NCBI GenBank assembly: GCA_024761205.1
Contig: JAMASS010000007.1
Coordinates: forward strand, 62,001-126,000
Source: Limisphaerales bacterium
Lineage (GTDB): Bacteria > Verrucomicrobiota > Verrucomicrobiia > Limisphaerales > AAA164-E04
Direction: 5' to 3'
DNA length: 64,000 nucleotides
The notes beneath the pieces are model-generated. The model made no database searches. It was not told where the DNA came from and worked only from the letters and a program-made list of their open reading frames with translations. A program made the translations under genes and the position numbers. Numbering within the stretch: the first letter of the stretch is position 1; the number at the start of each line of letters is the position of its first letter. Shown here one piece after another: positions 37,528 to 46,794 of this stretch.

Positions 37528-39225
37528 TTATTGAGGAAAAAACTTCGCCAATGTTTTGTCGCCAGGCGGATGAGTCATCAAGGAAACCGTCACTAGCGCC
37601 ACGGTAGATGCGAGCACACAAACCGCGGCCGGCACGATACCCGGACCGATGGCATACTCGCCACCGTAACCGGAGGCGCGAAAATAGTAGAACCAAGCAA
37701 GTGCCGCTACGGCAATCGAAGCATAGGCGCCAGCCAGAGTCGTTCGCCGCCAATAAATACTCGCCACCACCAGCGGCGCCAGAGCGGAAAAACCAGTGAA
37801 ACACCAAACCGCTAAATTGAAAACATTCTGTGGTGCAACCAGAGACAAAAGGTAGGCCACTGCCACCGTCCCAATCACAAAGCCGCGGGCGATCATAATG
37901 ATTTGCCGATCTGAAAACCGTTTCGAATCCACCCCCTGCAACACAATGTCATTCGTAAACATGGTGCCGAGACTGAGAAACTGAGAATCCAACGAAGACA
38001 TGATCGCAGCCAAAACACCGGCAGTAAGCAATCCAGAAAATATCGGACTCTCTACCAACATCCGCACCATCATGCCTAGAACAGCACTCACCTGACTCGA
38101 TTCCAGCGGGGGCAAAACCCCCGTCGCCCAGGTCCCGATGAGAACACACGGCACCCAGACGACTAAAATACAAAGTGGATGCGCCACAAGAGTGAGCCGG
38201 AATGCCTTCGCACTTCGCGCCGTCAGCCAGTGCTGAAACAAATGAGGGAACATACCCGTGCTGAAAGGAATGAACAAATAAGAAAAGAACATCCAGGTCT
38301 CAATCCCATACTGCCGGGAGAAAGTGATCTCCTCACCGGTGGCGACATTTTTAGTGTAGAGCTCAACGCGAGTCGGTGTCCGAGCCAACAGCGGTTGTTT
38401 TCCGGCAACTGCTTTCGGTTCGCCCACATACTTTCCAATCACTTTCGGCGGATTATTTTCCAACAGAATCCCCGTCTCAGGGTTGTAACGATGGCTTTGC
38501 ACCAAGAACCCTTGGTTGTCAAATTTGGCGGACAAGGCCGTCGCCTGCTGGAAGCCGCCCAAACTCCTGGCAATAAAGAAAAACGCCAGAACACCCATCG
38601 CCATGAAGACCAATGTTTGAAAGGTATTCGCCCAAGCCGCTCCCCGAGAACCACCCATGAAAACGTACGTTAGCACCACCCCGCAAACAACCAAGCCTGT
38701 GAGCCAAACAGGGATGCCACCCGCCCACTGAGGCGTCTCCGGATTCGGGAACAAGTTTGGCAACGCCCCGGACGTTACCGGGAGCAAGGTCTTGCCGGCA
38801 CCAATAATCCCAATCAACAAGTAGGGAATGACCAGTAACACCAAGAGAGGGAACATCACGTAGCCAATGGCAACCGAATCGAACCGAGCGCGAAAAAACT
38901 GCACTTGGGTCACAAACCCGTTTTTCTTCCCGATCGCCCACAATCGAAGTCCGACAAAGAAAAAGACCGCAACGTGAATCAATCCACTCATCGACGCCAT
39001 GAGACCATAAACACCGATGCCTCGCTCAAAGGCTTTCCCCGTCGAGCCCACCAAGGCAAAAGCCGTCATGGTGGTTCCGAAGACACTCATCAACAGCAAG
39101 AAGGGACCGATCGAATGGCTCGCCACAAAGAAATCCCGACTCGTTCCCCGAAACCAGCGGCTGCTCCAGACACCCAGCCCGAGTAACAGCCCAAGATAAA
39201 GGATGACGATGAGTAGCGGTGTCAT
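37528..39225 (-). CDS. Sodium:solute symporter (SSS family)
   Basis: About 565 residues with 13 or so hydrophobic segments. The first is LLIVILYLGLLLGLGVWSSR, and the family signature region GGSRGAAWANTFQTLVFM is visible. It imports an organic solute with sodium. A hydrophilic insertion of about 65 residues (from SHRYNPETGILLENN to YGIETW, near residues 245-310) is longer than usual between helices. I chose ATG at 39,225, with GGAGGA 5 nt ahead, over the TTG just before it. It is the first gene of the cluster with the adenylating enzyme, so it may import that enzyme's acid substrate. Confidence 0.87.
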   Translation of the reverse strand: MTPLLIVILYLGLLLGLGVWSSRWFRGTSRDFFVASHSIGPFLLLMSVFGTTMTAFALVGSTGKAFERGIGVYGLMASMSGLIHVAVFFFVGLRLWAIGKKNGFVTQVQFFRARFDSVAIGYVMFPLLVLLVIPYLLIGIIGAGKTLLPVTSGALPNLFPNPETPQWAGGIPVWLTGLVVCGVVLTYVFMGGSRGAAWANTFQTLVFMAMGVLAFFFIARSLGGFQQATALSAKFDNQGFLVQSHRYNPETGILLENNPPKVIGKYVGEPKAVAGKQPLLARTPTRVELYTKNVATGEEITFSRQYGIETWMFFSYLFIPFSTGMFPHLFQHWLTARSAKAFRLTLVAHPLCILVVWVPCVLIGTWATGVLPPLESSQVSAVLGMMVRMLVESPIFSGLLTAGVLAAIMSSLDSQFLSLGTMFTNDIVLQGVDSKRFSDRQIIMIARGFVIGTVAVAYLLSLVAPQNVFNLAVWCFTGFSALAPLVVASIYWRRTTLAGAYASIAVAALAWFYYFRASGYGGEYAIGPGIVPAAVCVLASTVALVTVSLMTHPPGDKTLAKFFPQ

Positions 39226-39590
39226 CAAGCTCCTCCGTTACTTTGTCGGTCCGCCCTTGTTCGGTTCCGGAGCCTCCTCTTAGGAAAGGGAAAGACTTCT
39301 GCAAGCGACGGCCAGAAATTCAAACAGGATTTTTTAACTTTTTTCATTATGTAATTATAAATGTATCTTAGCGGAACTGTAATAGCAATAAAATAATACC
39401 ATAAATTTTCGTTATTATGTCGTATAGGTTCATTCCATTCTTTAATGCTGCTTTATTCTGATAGGCCCAAATAACAACCAACAAAACAAATAAAATCCTC
39501 AGCAATGACTAGGCCATTCCTTCAATCGTGTTTAGCATACGTAGACAAAGCCTAAATAACAAGTTAATGAGTTTTGCCATCCGCCACACT
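39226..39590. other. AT-rich intergenic region upstream of the symporter cluster
   Basis: About 365 bp with no gene. The part 39,325-39,500 is strikingly AT-rich compared with the rest of the window and holds many TATAAT-like strings, so promoters for the minus-strand symporter gene are likely here. No clear operator palindrome was picked out. Confidence 0.5.
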
Positions 39591-39707
39591 TCAATACCCA
39601 ATCGAGAAGAATAAGCTAAGCAACGCTGTCACTCCGGTTATGATTAACCAGTATTCCGCCGCTATCCGAGTGATTCCCTCAAGGACGTGATGAATCTCAC
39701 CATTCAT
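39591..39707 (-). CDS. 38-residue single-helix membrane peptide overlapping the upstream gene
   Basis: The frame begins ATG at 39,707, inside the last codons of the small membrane protein gene (its TGA is at 39,697-39,699), and ends at TGA 39,591-39,593. The peptide is MNGEIHHVLEGITRIAAEYW followed by LIITGVTALLSLFFSIGY: an amphipathic start and one membrane helix. The overlap suggests translational coupling. No family is recognised. It could be a small subunit or regulator of the neighbouring transport proteins. Confidence 0.5.
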   Translation of the reverse strand: MNGEIHHVLEGITRIAAEYWLIITGVTALLSLFFSIGY

Positions 39708-39972
39708 TACTGTCTTTATCCTGCCTTTTTGGAGATTCTTTAGCGACCTCTATATCGTGCGTCTCGTCGGAAGCGTCCAATTCCTTCGGCCAAGCAAAGT
39801 TCACCGCCCACCACCAGAAACCTGCGACGCCAATGGTATACACCGCATGATACGCCAGCCCGACGGGAAGAAATCCTAGTAAGAGCGTCTCTCCTTCCGC
39901 CCAGAACCAAACATCCTGATGCAAGCCGAGGAATACCAGACAGGCGACAATGACAATGGCGTTTCGTGACAT
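39697..39972 (-). CDS. Small membrane protein, companion type of SSS symporters (DUF3311-like)
   Basis: I chose the ATG at 39,972 (MSRNAIVIVACLVFLGLHQD), which gives about 91 residues with two membrane helices. The central text FWAEGETLLLGFLPVGLAYHAVYTIGVAGFWWWAVNFAWP resembles small two-helix proteins often encoded next to sodium:solute symporters. The C-terminal tail is acidic and polar. An upstream start at 40,020 is possible. The next symporter gene lies about 370 bp downstream on the same strand. Family assignment is tentative. Confidence 0.6.
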   Translation of the reverse strand: MSRNAIVIVACLVFLGLHQDVWFWAEGETLLLGFLPVGLAYHAVYTIGVAGFWWWAVNFAWPKELDASDETHDIEVAKESPKRQDKDSNEW

Positions 39973-40068
39973 GTTGATTTGTTGCGAGACTTCGGCAAGA
40001 TTTAGGGGACCACCAACCAAGGTTTCCCGAGCTCAATAAATAATTTCAGGAGGATCTCCTCATTCCAT

Positions 40069-41610
40069 CTATTTAGCGATCGCGTACAAGTGAGTCTGAG
40101 TGCCAACATAAAGCACCCCATTCGCCACAATCGGTGAAGAGTAGATCGGCGCACCAAAGTTGACTTCGTTCAAAACTTTCTTTCCCTTCGAAGCCTCCAA
40201 AATGACAAAGTCGCCATCCTCATCGCCGAGGAATACCTTTCCGTCAGCCACCAAGGTGGAACTCCACATATGGGCCTTCATATCGTAGATCCAGTGCTCC
40301 TTGCCGGTCTCGGCATCCAAACAATAAAGAAAACCCGAGTAATCGCAGACAAAGAGGAGCTCGGTCTCCGGATCGATCGAAACCGTCGAGATCGTTCGAT
40401 TAATCTTATCATAGGTCCAAACGGCGCCATTGGTTGAGATATCACCTTCCTTCGTAGCATCGATACAAGAGAGCATCCCCACGCCTTCGCCGTGCTCGGG
40501 ATCCTGACCAATCGCAACGTAAACGCGGTTCTTGTAAAATACCGGCGTGCTGATGATTTCACTAGGGCCGTCGGCCAGGGGATATTTGATGGGCTTGCCA
40601 TCCTTTTGCTTATACTTCTCCGGCACACCATCGTACTTCCAAATCTCTTTGAGCTTCATGATATCATCCTCACCGGCTACCGGTTTCGGATCGAAGGCAT
40701 AGGTGAATCCATCGCCTGCACCGAAGAACACCATCTCCCGACCATTGACTTTGCCAAACGCCGGTGACGACCAGTTACAGTGCATAAGGTTCTTGCTGAT
40801 GCCAGAAACTTCCTCGCCCAGCAGCTTGCCCGTATTCTTATTCAACGCCACCAAGCACGGAGCGAACGGGGACGGGATATTGAGGTGAGACCAATCTTGT
40901 CCATTGGAGGTTGTGGCGAAAACGGTATCGCCGGCGATTACCACGGAACTACTCGCAATATTGTGCGGAAATACACCGAGTTCTCGCATGTCGAAGACCC
41001 AAATGATATCGGCATCGGTCGGACCGACTTCTATCGGCGGATTACCCGCCCCGGCCATGTATTCGGCCTCGTCTTTGAAGGGACCGTCGTTGCCGTTACT
41101 AAATCCCTCAGCATCCAAGCAAAGGACCTCGCATCTGTTGGAAACCACATAAATCCGATTGCCTTCCACAGACGGCGATGAGCAAATCCCCAAATACTCC
41201 CAATCACTCACCTTCCCGGCACCCAGCTTGGGCACGACCAATTGCCAGAGGAATTCGCCGGTCTTTTCGTCAAAGCAGTAGACGACGCCACGATCACCTT
41301 TGTGCTTCGGATCCCGTGGGGACTCATTGTTGGTACCGATGTAGACCTTGCCATTAGAGACCGTGGTATTGCCATAGGCTTGGGATCCCAGCTTGGCCAC
41401 CCACTTTACGTTCTCAGTCGTCGCCATGTCGACCTCTTCCGTGCCGCGTTTGAAATCACCCGGTTTAAACTCATGGGGAATTCCCTTTTCGGGCGAGTAG
41501 AGATTCTTGCTTTGGTTACGCCCCCATTGCGGCCAATCTTCGGCTAGGGCAAAAGACGATGCCATTGCCGAAGCGGCAATGGTCGTGAGAAGCAAGCGCT
41601 GCGTTTTCAT
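40069..41610 (-). CDS. Secreted PQQ-binding-like beta-propeller protein
   Basis: The 513-residue protein has a signal peptide (LLLTTIAASAMASSFALA) and repeated propeller strands such as GVVYCFDEKTGEFLWQ, LLFVCDYSGFLYCLDAETGKEHW and GVLYVGTQTHLYAIAK. This is the PQQ-like fold shared by BamB and quinoprotein dehydrogenases. The text DWPQWGRNQSKNLYSPEKG is typical of PVC outer-membrane or periplasmic members. No quinone-ligand set can be assigned, so catalysis is uncertain. It follows the 763-residue relative by 27 bp and is probably in one operon with it. Confidence 0.87.
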   Translation of the reverse strand: MKTQRLLLTTIAASAMASSFALAEDWPQWGRNQSKNLYSPEKGIPHEFKPGDFKRGTEEVDMATTENVKWVAKLGSQAYGNTTVSNGKVYIGTNNESPRDPKHKGDRGVVYCFDEKTGEFLWQLVVPKLGAGKVSDWEYLGICSSPSVEGNRIYVVSNRCEVLCLDAEGFSNGNDGPFKDEAEYMAGAGNPPIEVGPTDADIIWVFDMRELGVFPHNIASSSVVIAGDTVFATTSNGQDWSHLNIPSPFAPCLVALNKNTGKLLGEEVSGISKNLMHCNWSSPAFGKVNGREMVFFGAGDGFTYAFDPKPVAGEDDIMKLKEIWKYDGVPEKYKQKDGKPIKYPLADGPSEIISTPVFYKNRVYVAIGQDPEHGEGVGMLSCIDATKEGDISTNGAVWTYDKINRTISTVSIDPETELLFVCDYSGFLYCLDAETGKEHWIYDMKAHMWSSTLVADGKVFLGDEDGDFVILEASKGKKVLNEVNFGAPIYSSPIVANGVLYVGTQTHLYAIAK

Positions 41611-41637
41611 AGCTGTTTATACTTCAGATGAGATTCT

Positions 41638-43929
41638 TTAGTTTGAACCCTTGGGATTGGAGTAAACGGAAATATTATCCACGTAGACACTATAGCGGCT
41701 CTGCGGCGAAAAACCACGAATACCCGGCGCACCCTTGTCATGAGCAACTTTGTGAGGCACTTCGATCGTCCAATCATCGGGTTCCGGCTCGTCGCGCTTC
41801 CACGCTTTGGCCCGTACCACACCCGATCCGTCATTAGCCAGATCCACACGTGACTTCAACCGATGCCAAGTCTTGGTACTCCACTTGAACGGAACGGACA
41901 CCTTGATTCTATCGTGGTTGGAGCTGACCTCCAACCGCTGCCAATTGCCAATCAATTCAATGACGTATCGCTGATTGATCAAGCCGACATTGGACTTCAT
42001 ACGGCGATTCCCATCGGTCATCACATCGGCTTCAATCGTGTATTCGGACATCTCCGGATCACCAAAAAAGGTCGTGGCTCGCTGAAACAACACGCGATCC
42101 AGAGTTTTGACCAAGACGTTATTCCCGTTGCGGTTTTGGATATCCCATTTGAACCGAGCACCAATCCACGGGAGGGGCGGATAGGCAAATTCGACGCCCC
42201 CGTGAACGTGCCCTTCCGGATATTTCTCCGTGATCTTGAAGCCTTCGAAATCCTCCGTGAATCGCTCACCGGACAACACGCGTCCTTTGCCCAGGCCGAC
42301 CAAGGAGTAAGCATTCGCTCGAAAAGCCCCCGCAGACGCTTTGGTGCTGCCGCTGGCTATGATCGTCTTGCCGTTAAATGTGGCATCGATTTCGGTCTTC
42401 ACTCGTGCCGTTGGCGTAGTGAATTTTTCAAAACTCGCCGCAATGTTTTCACCAACGACCCGGCCGTTGGCATCCAGCGCCCGAACCTCAAAACTGGCCT
42501 CCTCGTTCGGATCCAACAAGACATCGGAAGGGATGATCTGCAGCCGTGTCGCTACTCCGTTGGTTCTCCCCTTGGACAGATGACTCGCCCAAGCCTCGCC
42601 TTTCAAGGAGCCTCCCGCCTTGCCGAAGCAGTAGAGTTTCTTCTTGCTGTGCAAATAGATCTTGCCGTTCCAAACCGTTGGTGCCCCGAGCAATCCACCG
42701 TCAACCCTCACCATATCCAACTGCTCCACCCCTCCATCCTTCAATTTCAAGATGTAAAAATTACCGCTCACCATCGGCACGTAGAGCTTGCCATCGGCAT
42801 AGAGCGGAGAGGCATGGAGTTGCCCGTTCTCGAGCTTGTGATGCCACAAGATGCTGCCGCTGTTCGCATCGAGGCATTCCAGCTCGCCAGTATGGGATAC
42901 TTGGTAGATGCGGTCTCCAACCAAGACCGGAGAACTGGTAAACATCACCAAAGATTGCCGCCAAAGTTCCGCGGACTTGTCCAGCACAACCGGCCCCTTC
43001 TGACCGGTAACCGGCTCCGCGCCGATCTTGATCGCTGCCATACGGCCGACCTCCGTGGTATCAATGTTCTCTTTCCCATGGATAGCAATCAGTTTGTTAT
43101 TGCTATGCAGAAGGACTGATGAATTCACACCGCCATGGGAGAAATGGTAGCGCCAGAGTGGGTCGCCCGTCAGCACGTTAATCGCAACCAGGTTCCCACA
43201 ACCGGTGCCACAATAAAGCACCCGCTTGTCATTGACGGAGGCGATGACCGGAGACGAAAACGAGCTGTCCTTCGGCGGCGTCCCCGGAGTTGAGCTCCAG
43301 ACAAGCTCGCCGGTCTTTTTCCTAAAGGCAAAGAAACGGTCGCGAGCCGGTCCATCAACGCCCCAGTAGGAGGTTATGCAGTGATGAATCACTAGTTCGC
43401 CCTCTATCACAGCGGCACCACGTCGACCATTCGGAAACGTCAACAACCCGAACCGTTCCATCATGGAATATCGCCAGAGGATGTCCCCAGCCGGGTTGAA
43501 GCAGACCATTTCACCAGCGGTGGTCATCAGATAGATATTGCCAGTCTCACTATCGACCGTTGGTGCGCCGATCGCATAGCGCTCATAAACGATATCGCTC
43601 AAGAAATCGTTGAAACCGTGCTGCCAAATCACCTTCCCGGTACCGGCTTCCAAACAGGTCAGGTATTCCCGCAAATCCGGTCCCTCACCCGCATAACCAA
43701 AGGCATAAACGCGATCCCCCGCAATCACGGCCTCGCCCCGTCCCGCCATCTCAAAGGTCCATAAATGGTTCTTGCCACCGATCTCGATGTTATCGGGCAA
43801 TCCGGTTTCATCCGAAGTGCCGTTCTGGTGCGGGCCGCGCCAATGGAGCCAACCTGTCACGGGAGCCGCGTAAAGCGACGACACTGGCAAGCTACAGAGC
43901 AGGGAAAATAGTACGAACTTGGATTTCAT
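41638..43929 (-). CDS. Large secreted PQQ-like beta-propeller protein with a C-terminal lectin-like domain
   Basis: The 763-residue product has a signal peptide (FVLFSLLCSLPVSSLYA). An eight-bladed PQQ-like propeller runs over residues about 30-450 (for example YAFGYAGEGPDLREYLTCLE, AGTGKVIWQHGF, GELECLDANSGSILWHHKL). After it comes a separate all-beta region of about 300 residues (FTEDFEGFKITEKYPEGHV, then YTIEADVMTDGNR and VYVDNISVYSNP) that looks like a jelly-roll or concanavalin-like domain. It is probably exported and may bind or oxidise a polysaccharide product. It is divergent from the MarR gene, with 165 bp between the starts. Confidence 0.85.
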   Translation of the reverse strand: MKSKFVLFSLLCSLPVSSLYAAPVTGWLHWRGPHQNGTSDETGLPDNIEIGGKNHLWTFEMAGRGEAVIAGDRVYAFGYAGEGPDLREYLTCLEAGTGKVIWQHGFNDFLSDIVYERYAIGAPTVDSETGNIYLMTTAGEMVCFNPAGDILWRYSMMERFGLLTFPNGRRGAAVIEGELVIHHCITSYWGVDGPARDRFFAFRKKTGELVWSSTPGTPPKDSSFSSPVIASVNDKRVLYCGTGCGNLVAINVLTGDPLWRYHFSHGGVNSSVLLHSNNKLIAIHGKENIDTTEVGRMAAIKIGAEPVTGQKGPVVLDKSAELWRQSLVMFTSSPVLVGDRIYQVSHTGELECLDANSGSILWHHKLENGQLHASPLYADGKLYVPMVSGNFYILKLKDGGVEQLDMVRVDGGLLGAPTVWNGKIYLHSKKKLYCFGKAGGSLKGEAWASHLSKGRTNGVATRLQIIPSDVLLDPNEEASFEVRALDANGRVVGENIAASFEKFTTPTARVKTEIDATFNGKTIIASGSTKASAGAFRANAYSLVGLGKGRVLSGERFTEDFEGFKITEKYPEGHVHGGVEFAYPPLPWIGARFKWDIQNRNGNNVLVKTLDRVLFQRATTFFGDPEMSEYTIEADVMTDGNRRMKSNVGLINQRYVIELIGNWQRLEVSSNHDRIKVSVPFKWSTKTWHRLKSRVDLANDGSGVVRAKAWKRDEPEPDDWTIEVPHKVAHDKGAPGIRGFSPQSRYSVYVDNISVYSNPKGSN

Positions 43930-44094
43930 CGTCTGAAGTATATGCGTGTCTACAACTACCAGGTTTGCCGTCCGGAGATGGAATACGATCTGGTTTTCCT
44001 TCTCAAAGTGGGGTGAGTATTCTACGCTAAGACTCCCGTTGCAACAAAATAATACCTACACGTAACAATTGGCTCCGTACGGTGGTTAGACGGC

Positions 44095-44619
44095 ATGACG
44101 GACGACTCGTATCCAATCTTAGATGAACGCCTGGAAGAACCCATTGACGCTCCTACGCGCCGCCGTTTACCCCCCTTGCTCCGCCGCAGCTGGTATGGCC
44201 TGAACCAGGCATTTCGCCGTCGAATCACCCACCTGGAACTCACGCCGGATCAGTTCACGGTGATGCGGTCTCTCCTTGAGGGCGATCCTGAGGGTATGAC
44301 CCAACGCCAACTCACGGAGACAATAAGCAGTGACCCCAACACCATCGCCTCCCTCTTGGAACGAATGGAAAGAGCGGGCTTCCTGGAACGAAAACCACAT
44401 GAAAAGGACCGGCGCGCCCACCGGATCCTCCCACTGGAAAAGGGTCGAACCACCTACGAACAAGCCAGAGATATCGCCGTGCAATTGCAATCGGAAGTCC
44501 TCGGCGCCCTCCCCGAAGAAAAGCGGGAAGCGTTTCTCGAATCGCTCACTCTGATCGCCGATGCGTGTCGTCAGGCAGTCGAGTCCTCACCCCGAAAAGC
44601 TAGAGCGCCAAGCGAATGA
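44095..44619 (+). CDS. MarR-family transcriptional regulator
   Basis: The 174-residue protein carries a MarR winged helix: LTPDQFTVMRSLLEGDPEGM, TQRQLTETISSDPNTIASLL, and the wing ERKPHEKDRRAHRILPLEKG. Such regulators respond to small phenolic or lipophilic ligands and repress adjacent genes. It is divergent from the PQQ-propeller operon, which continues toward the symporter cluster, so that is its most likely target. It ends 74 bp before purC on the same strand. No clear palindromic operator was found in the 165-bp region between the divergent starts. Confidence 0.88.
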   Translation: MTDDSYPILDERLEEPIDAPTRRRLPPLLRRSWYGLNQAFRRRITHLELTPDQFTVMRSLLEGDPEGMTQRQLTETISSDPNTIASLLERMERAGFLERKPHEKDRRAHRILPLEKGRTTYEQARDIAVQLQSEVLGALPEEKREAFLESLTLIADACRQAVESSPRKARAPSE

Positions 44620-44692
44620 TTCGCCAAAATCGCGCCATCGGAGATCAGTTCCAGTTTGTCTTTCAGTAAATTCACCCTATGGTCGGGCAGTA

Positions 44693-45583
44693 ATGTCCGA
44701 CCAGGCATTTCTAAATTTCGACCCCAAGGGACTCACACATCTCGGCCAAGGCAAGGTCCGAGAGCTCTTTGACCTCGGCAACCAGCTTCTGATTGTGGCG
44801 ACCGACCGTATCTCAGCCTTTGATATCATCCTTCCCAATGGCATCCCTCAAAAGGGCGAAGTATTGACCCAGATTTCAGATTTTTGGTTTGAGCGAACCC
44901 GGTCAATCGTCCCAAACCACCGTCAAGACATCACCGCCGCCGCTTGGCCAGAGCAGCTCGCACCCTACGGAGACGCTCTGAAAAAAAGAGCGGTTGTGGT
45001 TCAGAAGGCAACGCCACTCCCGATCGAATGCGTTGTACGCGGATACCTGGCCGGATCAGGGTGGAAGGAGTATCGACAAAACGGCACGGTTTGCCAAATT
45101 CCGCTGCCGCCTGATCTTGCAGAGTCCGCAGAGCTCCCGGAGTTGATCTTTACACCCGCAATCAAGGCAATGTCCGGTCATGACGAAAATATCTCGTTCG
45201 AGCATGCCGCCACTCTGGTAGGCAAGGAAATAGCGGATCAAGTGCGCAAGTTCAGCCTGGCACTCTACCATCATGCCCGCGAGTTCGCTCTCAAGAAAGG
45301 GATTATCATTGCGGACACCAAGTTCGAATTCGGCCTCTGGAACGGCGAGCTAGTGTTGATCGACGAGGTTCTCACTCCAGATTCCTCACGCTTTTGGCTT
45401 GCTGCGAACTACCAACCCGGACGCCCACAAGAGAGTTTCGACAAACAATTTGTCCGAGACTATCTCGAATCGCTCGATTGGGATAAAACCGAGCCCGGAC
45501 CCGAGCTCCCCGACGAAATCGTTGACAAGACCCGATCCAAATACATCGAAGCCTATGAAACCCTCACCGGCGAGAGCCTCTAA
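44693..45583 (+). CDS. purC: Phosphoribosylaminoimidazole-succinocarboxamide synthase
   Basis: From the ATG at 44,693 the protein has 296 residues, the normal size of SAICAR synthetase. The longer in-frame extension upstream lies inside the MarR gene and was rejected. Family blocks are QGKVRELFDLGNQLLIVATDR, SAFDIILPNGIPQKGEVL, PIECVVRGYLAGSGWKEY, SGHDENISFE, IIIADTKFEFG and LIDEVLTPDSSRFW. The enzyme ligates aspartate to CAIR in purine synthesis, using ATP. A REP-like repeat follows the stop by 15 nt. Confidence 0.93.
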   Translation: MSDQAFLNFDPKGLTHLGQGKVRELFDLGNQLLIVATDRISAFDIILPNGIPQKGEVLTQISDFWFERTRSIVPNHRQDITAAAWPEQLAPYGDALKKRAVVVQKATPLPIECVVRGYLAGSGWKEYRQNGTVCQIPLPPDLAESAELPELIFTPAIKAMSGHDENISFEHAATLVGKEIADQVRKFSLALYHHAREFALKKGIIIADTKFEFGLWNGELVLIDEVLTPDSSRFWLAANYQPGRPQESFDKQFVRDYLESLDWDKTEPGPELPDEIVDKTRSKYIEAYETLTGESL

Positions 45584-45597
45584 GAAGCCACTTCAGA

Positions 45598-45656
45598 TTG
45601 GGGCGAGAGATTTCATCGAGCCGCCGCCGCCCACAGCGACAGCGGAGGAGGGCGGA
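45598..45656 (+). repeat. REP-like intergenic repeat, copy 3
   Basis: The core TTGGGGCGAGAGATTTCATC is followed by GAGCCGCCGCCGCCC and, after a spacer, GGAGGAGGGCGG, which pairs with it as a hairpin. It starts 15 nt after the purC stop. Cores at 7,700, 29,621 and 54,201 align with it. Confidence 0.55.
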
Positions 45657-45763
45657 ACCCCAGCAAACGTCGTAGCAGAAGTCAATCAGCTTAAGTATAC
45701 CGCCTCATTTACTTCTGCAAATGAGCGAGCTCACGCCCCGCTGCGATTCAATCTCACGATCCC

Positions 45764-46684
45764 TTACCCGCGCGGATGAAAACGCTGGTGTATCCCCTGC
45801 AGCCGAGACGATTCCACATGCGTATAAATCTCAGTGGTCGCAATACTGGCATGCCCCAACATCTCCTGAACCGCCCGCAAATCCGCCCCGTTTTCCAAAA
45901 GATGGGTTGCGAAGCTATGGCGTAACATGTGCGGCGTCACGGTCCGTTCGATGCCCGCCCGCTTCGCTCGTCCCTTGATCCGCAGCCAGAGCGTCACCCC
46001 TGCGAACGCTCGTCCCCGCAGGTTCAAAAACACATTGGCCGGTGATCTCCGGGTCACTAACGAAGGACGTCCGACTTCAAGATACCGATCAATCGCCCTT
46101 CGCGCCAGCTTCCCCACGGGAACCACCCGCTCTTTATCCCCTTTACCGATCACCGCGACGAAACCAGCATCCAAATGAAGCTGTTCGAGGCGAAGATTTC
46201 GGAGCTCCGCCAGTCGGAGTCCCGACGCATAAGCCAACTCCAGAACCGCTTGATCACAAAGGGACTTGGGTGTCTCCGGCAATTCCGGAGCGAGCAAATG
46301 TTGGATCTCATCCGCGTTCAAGCACTTCGGCAAACGCTTCCAACGGCGGGGCAAAGAAAGGAACTCCGCGACGTTACGAGGCAAAAGATCCTCGCTTTCG
46401 CAAAACTTGTAAAACGACTTTAGCGCCGCAATCTCCAAATACAAGCTTTCAGAGCTCAGCCGCCGCTTGGACTCCTTGGGTTCGTTCGCTAAGGGACGCT
46501 GGCGCTCGTATTGAAGGAATCCCAGCAAGTGGTCCAAGGTGACGGTTTCCCACTCATCGATGCCCCTTCCCTTGGCCCAATCGACAAACTTCCCCAACAA
46601 AGCGGCATAAGTGCGCTGCGTTTTCTCTGACTGCCCCCGTTCCAGACGCAAGAAAGCCACAAAATCCTCGACCATCGCTTCCAT
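45764..46684 (-). CDS. Tyrosine recombinase, XerC/XerD-like
   Basis: From ATG 46,684 the protein has 306 residues, typical for Xer. An N-terminal SAM-like core-binding domain ([20 protein letters not shown]) precedes the catalytic domain. The catalytic set is visible: Arg in [13 protein letters not shown], Lys in [29 protein letters not shown], and the final [17 protein letters not shown] with His and the nucleophilic Tyr. It would resolve chromosome dimers at dif. No mobile-element context is seen, so a housekeeping Xer role is favoured. Earlier (46,717) and later (46,675) in-frame starts are possible. Confidence 0.85.
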   Translation of the reverse strand: MEAMVEDFVAFLRLERGQSEKTQRTYAALLGKFVDWAKGRGIDEWETVTLDHLLGFLQYERQRPLANEPKESKRRLSSESLYLEIAALKSFYKFCESEDLLPRNVAEFLSLPRRWKRLPKCLNADEIQHLLAPELPETPKSLCDQAVLELAYASGLRLAELRNLRLEQLHLDAGFVAVIGKGDKERVVPVGKLARRAIDRYLEVGRPSLVTRRSPANVFLNLRGRAFAGVTLWLRIKGRAKRAGIERTVTPHMLRHSFATHLLENGADLRAVQEMLGHASIATTEIYTHVESSRLQGIHQRFHPRG

Positions 46685-46794
46685 GATCAACGGAAACCAT
46701 GACACGTTTATGGCCATCGCGCGAAGAGAAAAACAGCGCGTGGCACCCAGGGCTTGAAACTCATCTGGAATTGACTAAACCTACCCCCCGGTAA

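Noticed and set aside
41863-43119. 418-residue plus-strand frame opposite the large propeller gene
   Set aside because: It is antisense to a gene with clear propeller repeats and a signal peptide, and its own product has no motif.
45764-46684. Tyrosine recombinase as an integrase of a mobile island
   Set aside because: Length and motifs fit housekeeping Xer, neighbours are core genes, and no att repeats or cargo were seen.
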